This document shows positions 8,451-17,495 of a stretch of 64,000 nt of DNA, piece after piece. The stretch's first letter is position 1; every line of letters begins with the position of its first letter. Both the position numbers and the translations under genes were made by a program. This DNA is from Pantoea deleyi (GTDB lineage: Bacteria; Pseudomonadota; Gammaproteobacteria; Enterobacterales; Enterobacteriaceae), in contig NZ_CP071408.1 in NCBI RefSeq assembly GCF_022647325.1, positions 1-64,000 of the forward strand, given 5' to 3'. Below the pieces are notes generated by a model. That model did no database searches. It was not told the DNA's origin and was given only the letters and a program-made list of their open reading frames with translations.

Positions 8451-9665
8451 TCAGCGCGCATCGGCGCCGTCAGAAAATTCATCTTCGCCCTCTCCGGGCA
8501 GGTAAAGTGCGTCAGGAAATGGCATATCCCGCTGCGGCTTTTTGCGTTTAAGCCGCACGTCACGCGGATACACCAGACCCAGCGACTCAAGTTCAGACTG
8601 CAGCCCATCCACGGCCTCGCCGGTCATCAGCGGAGGACGCTGCAGCCCGAGCCTGACGGCCATCTGCTCCGCACGCGCCTGCGCCACAATGCCCGCACCT
8701 TCCACGAAAACTTTTGCCGTGTCGGCGGTGTGCAGCCCGTACCACAGCGTGCGGTCGCAGCCTTTAAGCCAGCGGAAACGTGCGGGCGGCAGGCGAAGGT
8801 CGCGGCCGTAGAGTCCGGCCAGTGCGGACCGGACCGTGCCGTGCGCCTTCAGCCACTCGCTGACGCCGGGGCTGGCCAGTACGCGCGCCACGTGCTTTTC
8901 GCTCACCTGCCAGTCAGGCACGCTGCGAAATTCAGGTGCCCGGAACAGCCGGCGGGTCATGCACGAACGGTTCAGGTCATCCAGCAGCGTGGTGGCAGTG
9001 CCGCGATCACCCGCAAACACCTGCAGGCCAAAGACGGCCAGCAGCGCCCGCTCGTGCGGCTGCCACTGGTCCGGCGTGGTCATTGACGGGCCGGTCTGCG
9101 CGTCAAACAGGGTAGCGGCCGCGTCGCGGTCGAGTACGCGGCGCTTAATCAGCCCATGCTGCTCCGCAAACTCCTCGGGCTTCAGCGCCCAGGCATTTTC
9201 CGGCGTGGTGTCGTTCATGAGCCCATCTCCGCGGTGTCCGGACAGCACGGGGATAACCGACGGGGCGAAAGTGGCCATCACGCGGGGCAGCGAGTGAATG
9301 TCGATTGCACGACGGCTGCGAAAACCCAGCGCCGGGTGACGCGCCAGCGCCCAGCCGGTTACGGTGACCAGCGGCACCATGGGCACGAACAGGATGCCGG
9401 CCGTCAGGTTCATGACGTCACGCCACTGGCTGAGTCCGACTGATTCGGCACCATTGCCGGTCGCGGCCAGCAGGTTTATGCGCTCGGCGGCATAGCGGTG
9501 GATGTGCGGAAAGTCAGCAAAGCGCCACATCCAGTAAAGGAACCAGCAGCTCCATCGCACAAAGTCGGCAAAAAAAAGCCAGCAGACCAGGAGCACAACA
9601 CAACAGGTGAGCATCACCATAGCCGGCTCGTTACTGCCGGTGGCGTTCAGGTTATAGGCTTGCAT
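8451..9665 (-). CDS. trbA: TrbA-like transfer protein (IcmP/DotM family)
   Basis: A 404-residue protein with one or two strongly hydrophobic segments near residues 15-47 and another near 87-111, followed by a long cytosolic domain. It matches the IncI1 TrbA / Dot/Icm IcmP (DotM) layout, a component of the type IV coupling complex that helps select substrates. It lies between excA and trbB as in R64. The reading frame is intact. Confidence 0.85.
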   Translation of the reverse strand: MQAYNLNATGSNEPAMVMLTCCVVLLVCWLFFADFVRWSCWFLYWMWRFADFPHIHRYAAERINLLAATGNGAESVGLSQWRDVMNLTAGILFVPMVPLVTVTGWALARHPALGFRSRRAIDIHSLPRVMATFAPSVIPVLSGHRGDGLMNDTTPENAWALKPEEFAEQHGLIKRRVLDRDAAATLFDAQTGPSMTTPDQWQPHERALLAVFGLQVFAGDRGTATTLLDDLNRSCMTRRLFRAPEFRSVPDWQVSEKHVARVLASPGVSEWLKAHGTVRSALAGLYGRDLRLPPARFRWLKGCDRTLWYGLHTADTAKVFVEGAGIVAQARAEQMAVRLGLQRPPLMTGEAVDGLQSELESLGLVYPRDVRLKRKKPQRDMPFPDALYLPGEGEDEFSDGADAR

Positions 9666-9719
9666 AGGAAAGGTTCCGGAACGGAGACGGGGGCAGACTG
9701 CCCGCCGGACTGCAGATAA

Positions 9720-9746
9720 GAAAACACCGGCGCAGGGCCGGTGTCA
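9720..9746 (-). terminator. Terminator between excA and trbA
   Basis: On the minus strand ACACCGGCCCTGCGCCGGTGT is a near-perfect hairpin followed by TTTTCTTAT. It separates the excA and trbA transcripts. Confidence 0.75.
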
Positions 9747-9775
9747 GAGGAATTGCATCAGGATGTCAGAGTGAA

Positions 9776-10438
9776 TCAGATGACCTGCGGGACCACCACG
9801 TTGTGTTCAAACTCCACAAAGCGGCTCTGGATACCCACGTGCAGCGGCCAGGGCTCGTTGGGGAACGGTTCCATGTAACTGTTGTGGCTCATCGCACCCA
9901 GCGTACTAAAAAGCTCTTTCGCCACGGTCGGGTGAGCATTAATACTCAACACCGGCACCTCAGGATTTTTAGTATTGATTCGTAGCGTGTTGCCCTCCAG
10001 CTCGCGTTCCTTCCAGTCACACATTGTGAGGCCAATTACATCAACAAGGCCCTTTTTGACCATGTGGATGTACAGAATATTGCCAGATTTAATATCAATA
10101 CCCAGGTATTTACCCTGACCTGCATCCAGTACCTGATGCTGTTTGTTCGGGCTAAAACGTGCATCACTGGTAAGTAGCGCAACCATTTTTAAAAGCTTCT
10201 GACGCTTGTCTGCAATAACAAATTTTCTATACCCTAATGGCACTAAAATAGATATCCACATTAGTGATAACAGAAAGTAGTCAGTCGCATATAAATTGTG
10301 TGAAGAACTACCCATGAAGACAATAAGAGTCAGTGCAGCAGTTATTAACGCGCAGGGTAGATAAATAAAGTAATACACAGTTTTTATTAAAGCCCAGCTG
10401 AAATCCAACCCTGTCTCAGTTCTTTGTAGAGTTTTCAT
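9776..10438 (-). CDS. excA: ExcA-like entry exclusion protein
   Basis: The 220-residue product has two closely spaced membrane segments near the N-terminus (about residues 18-45 and 53-72) and a cytosolic C-terminal domain, which is the length and topology of IncI1 ExcA. ExcA sits in the recipient inner membrane and blocks redundant transfer by recognising the donor TraY. It lies directly after traY, as expected for an exclusion/target pair. AGGAGG precedes the ATG. The gene is somewhat more AT-rich than its neighbours. Confidence 0.85.
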   Translation of the reverse strand: MKTLQRTETGLDFSWALIKTVYYFIYLPCALITAALTLIVFMGSSSHNLYATDYFLLSLMWISILVPLGYRKFVIADKRQKLLKMVALLTSDARFSPNKQHQVLDAGQGKYLGIDIKSGNILYIHMVKKGLVDVIGLTMCDWKERELEGNTLRINTKNPEVPVLSINAHPTVAKELFSTLGAMSHNSYMEPFPNEPWPLHVGIQSRFVEFEHNVVVPQVI

Positions 10439-10504
10439 GGCATCCTCCTGCTGTAATTCCTCTGATTAAATTATACGCTTAGCTGTAATTAACACCAGGT
10501 ATAA

Positions 10505-12646
10505 TTACTTAACTCCGTCTTTATTATCAGGCATTTCCGGGTTAGTGACTTTCTGCAGCCCTGGCGTTCTTCTGGCACCTCCGCCCGTCGCTGCAAACAT
10601 GCCTTTAACGTCATCAACCAGCCCGCCCATGATGCCGGCCATCCCCGCGCCACCCAGAAACGTGATGACATAATCTGCCAGCGTGGCCTGCAGCCCGAAT
10701 ACACGGGTTACGCCAAAGGTCGCTATGCGCGCATAAATCAGAAGCCATCCAACCAATTTAAATAGCCCCATTAGCGAGTCAGCATTTGCATTGGCCAGTG
10801 CCGTTCCAAACAGGAGGTTAAGTAGTGTTCCGCCTGCCATAACTGCAACCGATGCAAAGAAGAACCCGAGCACCATCAGAGAGGGACGCAGCATCATATC
10901 GATAAGGAAGATATAGCCATACGCACTGCGGCTTCCCTTATCCTCTTCAGCACCCAGATGAGTTGCAGACCACATCGGCCCCGCAGCACAGCCCACCATG
11001 ACGCTAACCAGCCAGTTAAATACCCCCACCATCCAGTACAGGAACGGTACTGCAGGCAGAAACACCGCCAGTGAGAAACCTACTGCAAGTAAGAGCAACA
11101 ACAGGAAATAAACCGCCGGTGAAAGTTGAGCCAGGACATCTTTAGCTGCCGCAGTCACGTTCATGAATGGCATCAGCCTGCCGACGGTCCCGAGGATGGA
11201 GTTATCCGCCGAAGAAGCGGCAGCATAAACGAGGGTATAAGTGGTCAATACGCCTTCGGTTGCCCATAACGTATAGTCACCAATTGTCTGCATTTTTATT
11301 AAAGGGTTAACCTGATTTGAAAAATCGGCTTCAGTTCCAACCCTTCCAGTTGCTAATGCATTTGTTAAACGCTGAACTGGACTTCTAAATAAACCGACAA
11401 ATATGGCATCAGGATCAACTGCGCTTGAAGCAGCTCCATCATCTTTAGCCGTCTGTGTGCCGAGCGGTGCCGTGTATGTACTATTCTGAACCTGTGAACG
11501 ATATGCCGCAAAGACCTGATGATAAAGATCGCCGGTTCCCGTTTCGCCGTGAAGACTGCTGCCTGACGTCACCGGAGCCGCATTGGCCACCTCATTCGTT
11601 TTGCTGTTGGCCGTCGCAAACGTATTGTACCAGGCACCCAGCGAAATCCAGCCGTAGGTTTTAAGCTGCGTTGTCAGCTGGCTTTGCAGTGAGTCTTTGT
11701 AGTTCAGCTGGTTCAGCGCGTTATTCACCGTGGTTTCATACGCGGCCGCCGCGTTCTGAATGCTGGTTTCAGGATCAGCCAGCGTGCCACTGTCCTGGTC
11801 ACGCCGGCTGAGATAGCTGGCGACGTAAGCCTGTGCGGCCGCATCGAGCGTAGACTGCATGGTGTCCAGTGCGCCCCGTGACGCCGAGGTGACACCTGCC
11901 GTATTTACCGCTGACCCGAACAGGCTGTCCATCACACCGGTTGAAGGCTCCGGAATGCGGGCACTTCCGCACAAAGCACTGCCGTTACCGGTGGTGTAGT
12001 CGCCGTTCCCGCCCTTCGTCTGCATCAGCGCCGTGCGTGCCTGACCGTCCTGATAAAGCGAGGAAAGCTCGCTGTTTGTCGCGTACTTACACAGGTTCAT
12101 CTCAAACACGGCGCGCGCCGCCGATCGCGTGGAGGGTGCGGTGGGCTGCACGACCAGTGACATGCCGCTGCTTATCATGTCGGCCGCCTTGTCGGTAAAC
12201 AGGTTGGCACTGCCGACGCCCATGGTCGAAGCCGCCCACAACATCACCAGCTGCGACAGCGACCAGCCTGATGCCGTTGGAATGAGCGTAATAAAGCCGG
12301 CAAAGCTCATTACCGGGTGCAGCATGGACCGGCCAGCGCTGAAGACCTTGCCATCCTGTCCGCCTTTAAACAGGGTTTTCAGCGTAACGATGAGGAACCA
12401 CACCAGCGCCACCGCGCATAGTACGCCGTTTAGTAGCGCAAACAGCGAGCCGATAAGTGTCGCCTGCCCGGGCTGAAAGGGTGTGAGCACCACGTCGCCG
12501 AAAATCATCACCAGCGCCTGCCGGGACAGGTCACCGGTCTTGCTGGCGGCATCGCTGATGGTCTGGTAGTCCACGCTGTCGGCAAAGGCCGGGCAGGACG
12601 CGGCGCACAGCAATGCTGCCGCCTGAATTTTAGTCAGTAGCTTCAT
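10505..12646 (-). CDS. traY: TraY-like integral membrane transfer protein (DotA family)
   Basis: The 713-residue protein starts with a signal peptide (cleavage after PAFA, about residue 22) and has several membrane segments in the N-terminal 150 and C-terminal 300 residues flanking a large alanine/threonine-rich periplasmic part. This is the DotA/TraY pattern of IncI and Dot/Icm type IVB secretion systems. TraY is also the donor determinant recognised by ExcA exclusion. The frame is complete. The upstream traU-V-W genes normally present are not in the window. Confidence 0.88.
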   Translation of the reverse strand: MKLLTKIQAAALLCAASCPAFADSVDYQTISDAASKTGDLSRQALVMIFGDVVLTPFQPGQATLIGSLFALLNGVLCAVALVWFLIVTLKTLFKGGQDGKVFSAGRSMLHPVMSFAGFITLIPTASGWSLSQLVMLWAASTMGVGSANLFTDKAADMISSGMSLVVQPTAPSTRSAARAVFEMNLCKYATNSELSSLYQDGQARTALMQTKGGNGDYTTGNGSALCGSARIPEPSTGVMDSLFGSAVNTAGVTSASRGALDTMQSTLDAAAQAYVASYLSRRDQDSGTLADPETSIQNAAAAYETTVNNALNQLNYKDSLQSQLTTQLKTYGWISLGAWYNTFATANSKTNEVANAAPVTSGSSLHGETGTGDLYHQVFAAYRSQVQNSTYTAPLGTQTAKDDGAASSAVDPDAIFVGLFRSPVQRLTNALATGRVGTEADFSNQVNPLIKMQTIGDYTLWATEGVLTTYTLVYAAASSADNSILGTVGRLMPFMNVTAAAKDVLAQLSPAVYFLLLLLLAVGFSLAVFLPAVPFLYWMVGVFNWLVSVMVGCAAGPMWSATHLGAEEDKGSRSAYGYIFLIDMMLRPSLMVLGFFFASVAVMAGGTLLNLLFGTALANANADSLMGLFKLVGWLLIYARIATFGVTRVFGLQATLADYVITFLGGAGMAGIMGGLVDDVKGMFAATGGGARRTPGLQKVTNPEMPDNKDGVK

Positions 12647-12722
12647 GGTTTACCTGCAGGTCATATCCTGACCGGATAGGAAGGAGTGAATACCGCCTGT
12701 GCGGCCATACAAGGGGGGTAAA

Positions 12723-13016
12723 TCAGCGGCCGCAGCGGAGTGCGGCGGCGTCCCGCAGGATAAGGTTCAGATGGTGCCTGAATATGTCAGACGCACTGCA
12801 GATCAGGCTGATAACAATGACAGCCGCAGTCAGCGGAAGCACCAGCGCGCATGCGGTGCCGATTAATATCAGGTAAATCAGGATAACCCAGCCCGTGGCG
12901 GGTAAACTTCCGGCGAAAACGGCCTCCATCAGGGGCTCTGCCTGCGACCGGCACAGGCAGAGCAGAAGCACGATACCGCCTACCCGGGCGATGAATCTCA
13001 GTGCGTTAATCAGCAT
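12723..13016 (-). CDS. Small membrane protein, 97 aa
   Basis: The product has about two to three hydrophobic helices (residues 8-25, 38-60 and 60-78) and a short basic C-terminus. It sits between traX and traY on the same strand and is probably part of that operon. I do not recognise the family. A role in the membrane part of the transfer apparatus is only an inference from position. Confidence 0.55.
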   Translation of the reverse strand: MLINALRFIARVGGIVLLLCLCRSQAEPLMEAVFAGSLPATGWVILIYLILIGTACALVLPLTAAVIVISLICSASDIFRHHLNLILRDAAALRCGR

Positions 13017-13090
13017 GATATGTATTCCTGGACGTGCCGGCGCTTACCGGCTGGGGGACATCCGTCCGCTAAGGACGGAGTCAGAAAGGG

Positions 13091-13294
13091 TTACTTCACA
13101 AAATGCCACACGTGCTGCGGTACGCGATCGAATAGTTTACCCGTGGCGAGTTCCGCCTTGCGGTGGTCATACGCCTGCGTCATCACAAATTCTTCAGCAG
13201 GATCGCCGGTATAACTCAGGTGCTCATAAAGCTTTTCGAGTGTGTCCGGATTATGAATACGGCGGAATTTATACAGCCAGTCAGTTCGTGTCAT
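13091..13294 (-). CDS. Hha/YmoA-family nucleoid modulator
   Basis: The 67-residue protein starting at ATG 13294 follows the Hha pattern closely: an N-terminal T-x-T-D-W-L-x-K-F-R-R, a middle NPDTLEKLYEH, a YDHRKAELATGKLFD segment equivalent to AADHRLAELTMNKLYD of Hha, and a C-terminal VPQHVWHFVK. Hha proteins pair with H-NS to silence AT-rich DNA. Plasmid versions such as RmoA modulate transfer frequency. Its position among transfer genes suggests the same here. A longer in-frame start at 13342 exists but adds no conserved sequence. Confidence 0.82.
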   Translation of the reverse strand: MTRTDWLYKFRRIHNPDTLEKLYEHLSYTGDPAEEFVMTQAYDHRKAELATGKLFDRVPQHVWHFVK

Positions 13295-13359
13295 TACAGT
13301 CTCGGTATCAGAAGGCAGCGAAGGCGGGCAGTACCGGCACATGCCCGCAGACAGGTGCT

Positions 13360-13782
13360 TTACCGCTGTTTAAGAGGAACAGCCTGGTAGCGCTGCAGGA
13401 ACTGCGTAACGGCCGCGGGCTCAAACATCAGCCGGCCATTACACGATTTAACAGCCACCGGAACCGGAATGCCCTTCAGGGTTTTACCGGTGGTGGCCGC
13501 CTGCCAGAGTGCCAGCGGGGCAATACCTGTCTGCTCAGCAAAAGCTTCAACGGACATCAGCGGCTCACCGGATGACGGCGCAGGCGGTTCGGGTTTACGG
13601 GCCTGCCAGCGCTGCGAAAATGCGATGGCTTCGGACTGGTTGAACATCACGGCGGCACCGCGTACCTGACGCCGTGCCGGAAGCGGCAGACCGTCAAGCT
13701 GGCCGGTCGTACGTACGGCATGCAGCAGATCGCCGGGCCTGAGCCCGAGCATGCCGGCAAAAACATCCAGTCGGATATACAT
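13360..13782 (-). CDS. Protein with two tandem copies of a small HTH-like domain
   Basis: The 140-residue product contains two related segments, about residues 5-62 and 78-135. Each has V/L-x-x-F-A, a helix, a short G-x-L-x-G-L/I-P-x-P turn, then an M-F-x-x-x-A-x-x-F-x-Q-R-W/Y helix. The second segment is preceded by a proline-rich linker (PEPPAPSSGEP). The domain resembles MerR/excisionase-like winged helices, so DNA binding is a reasonable guess but not shown. It sits in the transfer operon beside the Hha-like gene and has an AGAGG site before ATG. Confidence 0.65.
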   Translation of the reverse strand: MYIRLDVFAGMLGLRPGDLLHAVRTTGQLDGLPLPARRQVRGAAVMFNQSEAIAFSQRWQARKPEPPAPSSGEPLMSVEAFAEQTGIAPLALWQAATTGKTLKGIPVPVAVKSCNGRLMFEPAAVTQFLQRYQAVPLKQR

Positions 13783-13946
13783 AGATTGCCTCTTTATGGT
13801 GTAAGTAAGGCGCTCCTTCGCGTGCCCCGGACCTGATGGTTCCGGTGGCTAAGAATATTCCTGGCAGGTTAGTGTAGCCCTAGCCCCGCAGACCGCAATG
13901 CTGATGTACGTGACCACACCGCGGCACAGTGACGCTCAGCGTTCTG

Positions 13947-14519
13947 TCAGAAAAGGCCGCCGCTCAGCACCTGACGGCACCAGCGCGTCTCCTGCAGGTA
14001 GGCCTGAAAACTCCCCCCTTCTGACGCCGATACCCGCCTCTGTGAGAGCTGCCACAGGCGGTAGCTCACCGCCAGCGCCTGCACGAAGCCGGTTACCGCG
14101 AGCAGCAGGAGCACAACCATCACGCAGCCTACGCGCAGCCAGCCGGTGCCGCTGATGCTGCTGCCTGCGGCGATCAGCATCAGCATAAAACCCATGACCG
14201 GCAGGCCTGTCAGCCACATCAGCCCCCACCAGATCCAGCGGCTGACGCGCAGATTGCGCGCAAGACGCTCAGGCGTAAGGCCGCTGTCCTGAACCGCCTG
14301 TGACCAGTCTGCGGGGCGGTAGTCTCCTGCCCCGCGCCCGGCCGTCACCTCCCGGATGCGCTGCCACAGGCGCGACACGTTGCGCCCGGCATGACGCGTC
14401 CAGCTCGACACTTCCCATGCCGGCAGGAAAATATTCAGCGCAATCCAGCCAGCACGCTTCGGGGTAATGTGCGCTTTTTTTTCGCCCTTATCCGGGGTAC
14501 CTGATTCAGAAGGTTTCAC
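13947..14519 (-). CDS. traX: TraX-like IncI transfer protein
   Basis: The start is GTG 14519, chosen because AAGGAGG lies five bases before it; a longer ORF start at 14600 overlaps the upstream gene and lacks a site. The 190-residue product has a basic N-terminus and two strong membrane spans near the C-terminal half (WIWWGLMWLTGLPVMGF and VMVVLLLLAVTGFVQAL). Size and topology agree with TraX of IncI1 plasmids, which lies just before traY, as here with three small genes between. It overlaps the 14506 gene by 14 bases, implying coupling. Confidence 0.6.
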   Translation of the reverse strand: MKPSESGTPDKGEKKAHITPKRAGWIALNIFLPAWEVSSWTRHAGRNVSRLWQRIREVTAGRGAGDYRPADWSQAVQDSGLTPERLARNLRVSRWIWWGLMWLTGLPVMGFMLMLIAAGSSISGTGWLRVGCVMVVLLLLAVTGFVQALAVSYRLWQLSQRRVSASEGGSFQAYLQETRWCRQVLSGGLF

Positions 14520-15276
14520 GGGCACCTCCTTCTTCAGCCCTGACGGGCTCTGCGAGTGAGAATTTAACGTTATGAAGCGACGCCATGGACTGCAGTGCAT
14601 GCAGCAGAAAGCCGTACACCGACGTCAGCTCGTCGCTTTCCATGCAGCGGATGTCCGGCGTCAGAAAGATGACCTGCGCCGGGCGCAGCCGCAGCGTACT
14701 GAGGCGGAACCCGGGTGCGCCGGTGAACGTCTCTGCCACGTGCGGGTGGTGAAAAATGGTCATGCGGCTGGAGATGGCCAGCACCGATTCGCTTGCCCCT
14801 TCACGCGTCAGCAGCGCGCGTGCCGACTGCAGAGCAGGATGATACGGATACTGGCGGCTCCAGCGGGTTATCGCCCCCCATAGGTCATCGGCCCAGAGCA
14901 GGCCGGCCAGTGCGCCGAGTCCGGAGGACTGACCGTTAAAATGTCCGGTATCGCTGGCAAAGGTCATAACGCAGGCCATAAGGCGGCGCGTCAGGTCAGT
15001 GTGGGTCGCGGGCGGAAACAGCGCGGCGGCCAGCGCCGCGGCACCGTCCGCGGCGTGCACATGTCGCAGCGCAGCCAGTGCGTCCCAGACGTCGCCCTCC
15101 TGCGTCTGGCCGGGCGCCAGCCGCCAGGACTGCCACACGTTTCGGCAATGCGGTGCCTGCCAGAACTCGTCCCACAGGGCACCACAGGGGTCGTTTACCA
15201 GCACCGGACCGGCACCCGCGTCCAGCAGGGAAAAAAGTGCGCCGGCGTCCGGCGCAAAACTCTCAATTGTTGTCAT
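14506..15276 (-). CDS. Protein resembling a VirD4-type coupling ATPase core without Walker A
   Basis: The 256-residue product is not firmly assigned. It begins close to a VLVNDPCGALWDEF segment that recalls the DPKGEL strand following the P-loop in VirD4/TraG coupling proteins. It later has an RLRPAQVIFLTP strand and a SVYGFLLHAL helix like those before the Walker B region. No G-x-x-x-x-G-K-S/T is present. It could be a degenerate coupling protein or an unrelated transfer accessory protein. A GGAGAG site precedes ATG 15276, and its end overlaps traX. Confidence 0.45.
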   Translation of the reverse strand: MTTIESFAPDAGALFSLLDAGAGPVLVNDPCGALWDEFWQAPHCRNVWQSWRLAPGQTQEGDVWDALAALRHVHAADGAAALAAALFPPATHTDLTRRLMACVMTFASDTGHFNGQSSGLGALAGLLWADDLWGAITRWSRQYPYHPALQSARALLTREGASESVLAISSRMTIFHHPHVAETFTGAPGFRLSTLRLRPAQVIFLTPDIRCMESDELTSVYGFLLHALQSMASLHNVKFSLAEPVRAEEGGARETF

Positions 15277-15292
15277 GTTCTCTCCGGAAGGA

Positions 15293-16021
15293 TTACTGTG
15301 CGCTGACGCCGGCGCTCATCTGCGCCGACAGCGACTGCAACTGCGGGGCGTACTCATTTTTTGCGGCCAGCGCCAACTGCTGGCCACTAATGATATTGGC
15401 CTGTCGCAGCTCATTTTTGATGCCGAGCGCCAGCCAGTTGGCCAGACTCTGCTGACGCGCCATTTCACGTGCCAGGTTGTCACCGTCCATGGCCTGCAGG
15501 TCGGTGACCCACGCGGTATTGGCGTAACGGCGCCCGACCTCAAACGCTTCAAACTCCCGCTCGCTCATGGTCCCGGTCTGCTTCGCCTGCGCTGATGCAG
15601 TCTGCTGGAAATAGCTTTCCGCCGACGGCGCTTGCCGCGCTTCGGTGAGTGCGGCCTGCGTGGCGTCCTGCGGCTGGCTCGCCGCCACCATGTCGAGCTG
15701 CGGCTGCATCGCGGCGCTCTGCATCGACTTATACTGCGTCAGCGCCGTCAGATGGCTACGCAGGGACTGACACACACCGTGGCTGTTGATGTACCTGCGC
15801 AGCCAGTAGCCCGCATCATGTTCAAAATCAAACGAGCGCCAGATAAGTGCGCCTGACGGCTCGCGCACGACAAGGCGAAAATGGCTGCCCTGATCGTCCT
15901 CAATGAAAACATTGCTGAACGCGGCCGTAACGTGAGTGGCCTGCTCGCGCGTAAATGCGCCGTCACCCAGCGCCGCTACGCAGCGCATTTCGGTGGTGAT
16001 GCCCGTCTGGATTGTGGTCAT
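15293..16021 (-). CDS. Hypothetical transfer/leading-region protein, 242 aa
   Basis: The start is ATG 16021 with AGGAG six bases upstream; the extended ORF to 16270 reads through the upstream repeat and is rejected. The product has an N-terminal globular part and a long alanine/glutamine-rich helical region (residues about 100-240) without membrane segments. No family recognised. It is the first gene after repeat copy 1 and heads the block leading to traX-traY. Confidence 0.6.
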   Translation of the reverse strand: MTTIQTGITTEMRCVAALGDGAFTREQATHVTAAFSNVFIEDDQGSHFRLVVREPSGALIWRSFDFEHDAGYWLRRYINSHGVCQSLRSHLTALTQYKSMQSAAMQPQLDMVAASQPQDATQAALTEARQAPSAESYFQQTASAQAKQTGTMSEREFEAFEVGRRYANTAWVTDLQAMDGDNLAREMARQQSLANWLALGIKNELRQANIISGQQLALAAKNEYAPQLQSLSAQMSAGVSAQ

Positions 16022-16056
16022 GATGTGCTCCTGTCTGAAATCAATGATCCGGCTGA

Positions 16057-16395
16057 CCGCCGCGCGGCCCCCGAAAAGCCCTTCTCTGACGCGGGTTTCT
16101 TCTTTCCGGTCTGGCCTTTCGCGGCAAAGGGCAAAGGAGCAACGACGAAGTGAGGGCATAAAGGGGCGACGACAAAAAGTTTTTGCGGCCCCTGGCGAAA
16201 AGTTTTTGGTGGCGTGCAATTCACCCCTTTCTGCCTGAACCGGCGGTGCTACGACCAGCCCTCCGCGCAAGGGCTGGCCGGAATGCAGGGAAGCGTCAGA
16301 AGGGACCTTTCAGACCGCCCCGCGGGCTGACCTTAAAGGCCCGGCGGGGGTTCGCCGGGACGGTGAAAGCGACGGCGAAGCCGGCAGCAGCCGTT
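16057..16395 (-). repeat. Leading-region intergenic repeat, copy 1
   Basis: A GC-rich non-coding stretch lies immediately upstream of the 15293 gene. Bases 16072-16144 match 19478-19550 with only a few differences (shared cores CTTCTCTGACGCGGG and GGTCTGGCCTTTCGCGGC), and 16244-16391 resembles 19669-19800 more loosely. It belongs to a family found upstream of each leading-region operon in the same orientation. It may be a promoter that folds on single-stranded DNA. Confidence 0.75.
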
Positions 16396-16526
16396 GACCT
16401 CAGCCATCAGACCCTAGCCGTCAGGCACGGAGCGCGGCCTTTCGCGTTCCGGCGGAGCTTACCGGCTTTGCCGGTTAGCGCAGTAGGGCTCGACGACCCG
16501 GCTTGCCGGGGAGCCGAAGGGGGCCA

Positions 16527-16606
<80 letters not shown>

Positions 16607-16826
16607 AAGCATATTTTTATGCGGCGTAAAGTCAGAACTGACTGGAGAAAAAAAGAAGCTGAACCGGGCCGATAGATTATGGCCATACGCATCCGGGCGG
16701 AGAGGACCGGTGCGCCAGCACCGGTTTTCCCGGCCCACAGGGCGGCGGTGTTGCCGTTACGGGCTGGCAGAAAGCACAAAGTAAAACCGCGCCAGGCGGC
16801 GCGGTGTAAGTTTATCTTCCGCAGGG

Positions 16827-17144
16827 TTACTTGCCGGGCCGATCCTGTGCGGAAGCGGTCATCACGCCCGGATGCAGGTGCACGCCGGAAACGTCCGTAT
16901 TTTCACGGGCTTTGTGCAGGTCGCAGGCGGCCTGCATGGATAACCAGAGGCGCGCCGCAATACCCAGCCCCGCCTCCAGTCGTACAGCCATTTCCGGGCT
17001 GACAGACGCCTTACCGCTGGCGACCTTACTAAGCGCCGCTGCGGACACGCCCAGCTCTTTCGCCAGCCCGCGCAGGCCGATATTATTATCTTCGATGTAC
17101 TCGGTGATCAGGCCGCCTGGATGCGGGGGATTGAACATGGCCAT
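16827..17144 (-). CDS. higA: HigA-family antitoxin
   Basis: The 105-residue protein contains an XRE helix-turn-helix (about residues 23-50, GLRGLAKELGVSAAALSKV) and the HPG motif (HPGGLITEYI) near the N-terminus that marks HigA/VapI antitoxins. It starts one base inside the end of higB (TGATG overlap), giving the toxin-first order typical of higBA. It would neutralise HigB and repress the operon through the palindrome at 17468-17484. Confidence 0.93.
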   Translation of the reverse strand: MAMFNPPHPGGLITEYIEDNNIGLRGLAKELGVSAAALSKVASGKASVSPEMAVRLEAGLGIAARLWLSMQAACDLHKARENTDVSGVHLHPGVMTASAQDRPGK

Positions 17145-17425
17145 CAGTGGTAGTCCTCCAGGTTAAGAATATAGGCATCGCCGTCTGTGAATTCGAAGGT
17201 GATACGCCAGTTAGCCCTGACCGTGATGGAAAACAGGTTTTTTCTGTCGCCCTTCAGGGGGTGAAAATGAAAGCCCGGATAGTTTCTGAATTCATCCGTG
17301 GAAAGCGCCTCATCGATGACCAGCAGGCGAAGCCGGATGCGTTCCGCATCCTTTGCCTGTACGCCGCTGATATCACCTTTCTCAAACAGCTTCTGTAGTC
17401 CTTTGTGCTTCCAGCTTTTAATCAC
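17144..17425 (-). CDS. higB: HigB-family mRNA interferase toxin
   Basis: A RelE-superfamily toxin of 93 residues when started at GTG 17425, which has a GGAG site seven bases upstream; the ATG at 17467 would add 14 residues overlapping the operator. The sequence begins IKSWKHKGLQKLFEKGD and ends with FxFTDGDAYILNLEDYH, closely following the HigB pattern including the C-terminal D-Y-H. It cleaves ribosome-bound mRNA. As a plasmid gene it probably serves maintenance. Confidence 0.93.
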   Translation of the reverse strand: MIKSWKHKGLQKLFEKGDISGVQAKDAERIRLRLLVIDEALSTDEFRNYPGFHFHPLKGDRKNLFSITVRANWRITFEFTDGDAYILNLEDYH

Positions 17426-17467
17426 TTTTCGGCTCCGCGTTTCCTGTTGAGAAACAGTATACCACAT

Positions 17468-17484
17468 GTTTCTCCACGAGAAAC
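17468..17484. promoter_or_regulatory. Candidate HigA operator
   Basis: GTTTCTC-CAC-GAGAAAC is a perfect 7-bp inverted repeat about 45 bases before the higB start, with a further GAGAAAC half-site at about 17449-17455. The position fits autoregulation of higBA. Confidence 0.65.
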
Positions 17485-17495
17485 ACTTTGCGCTG

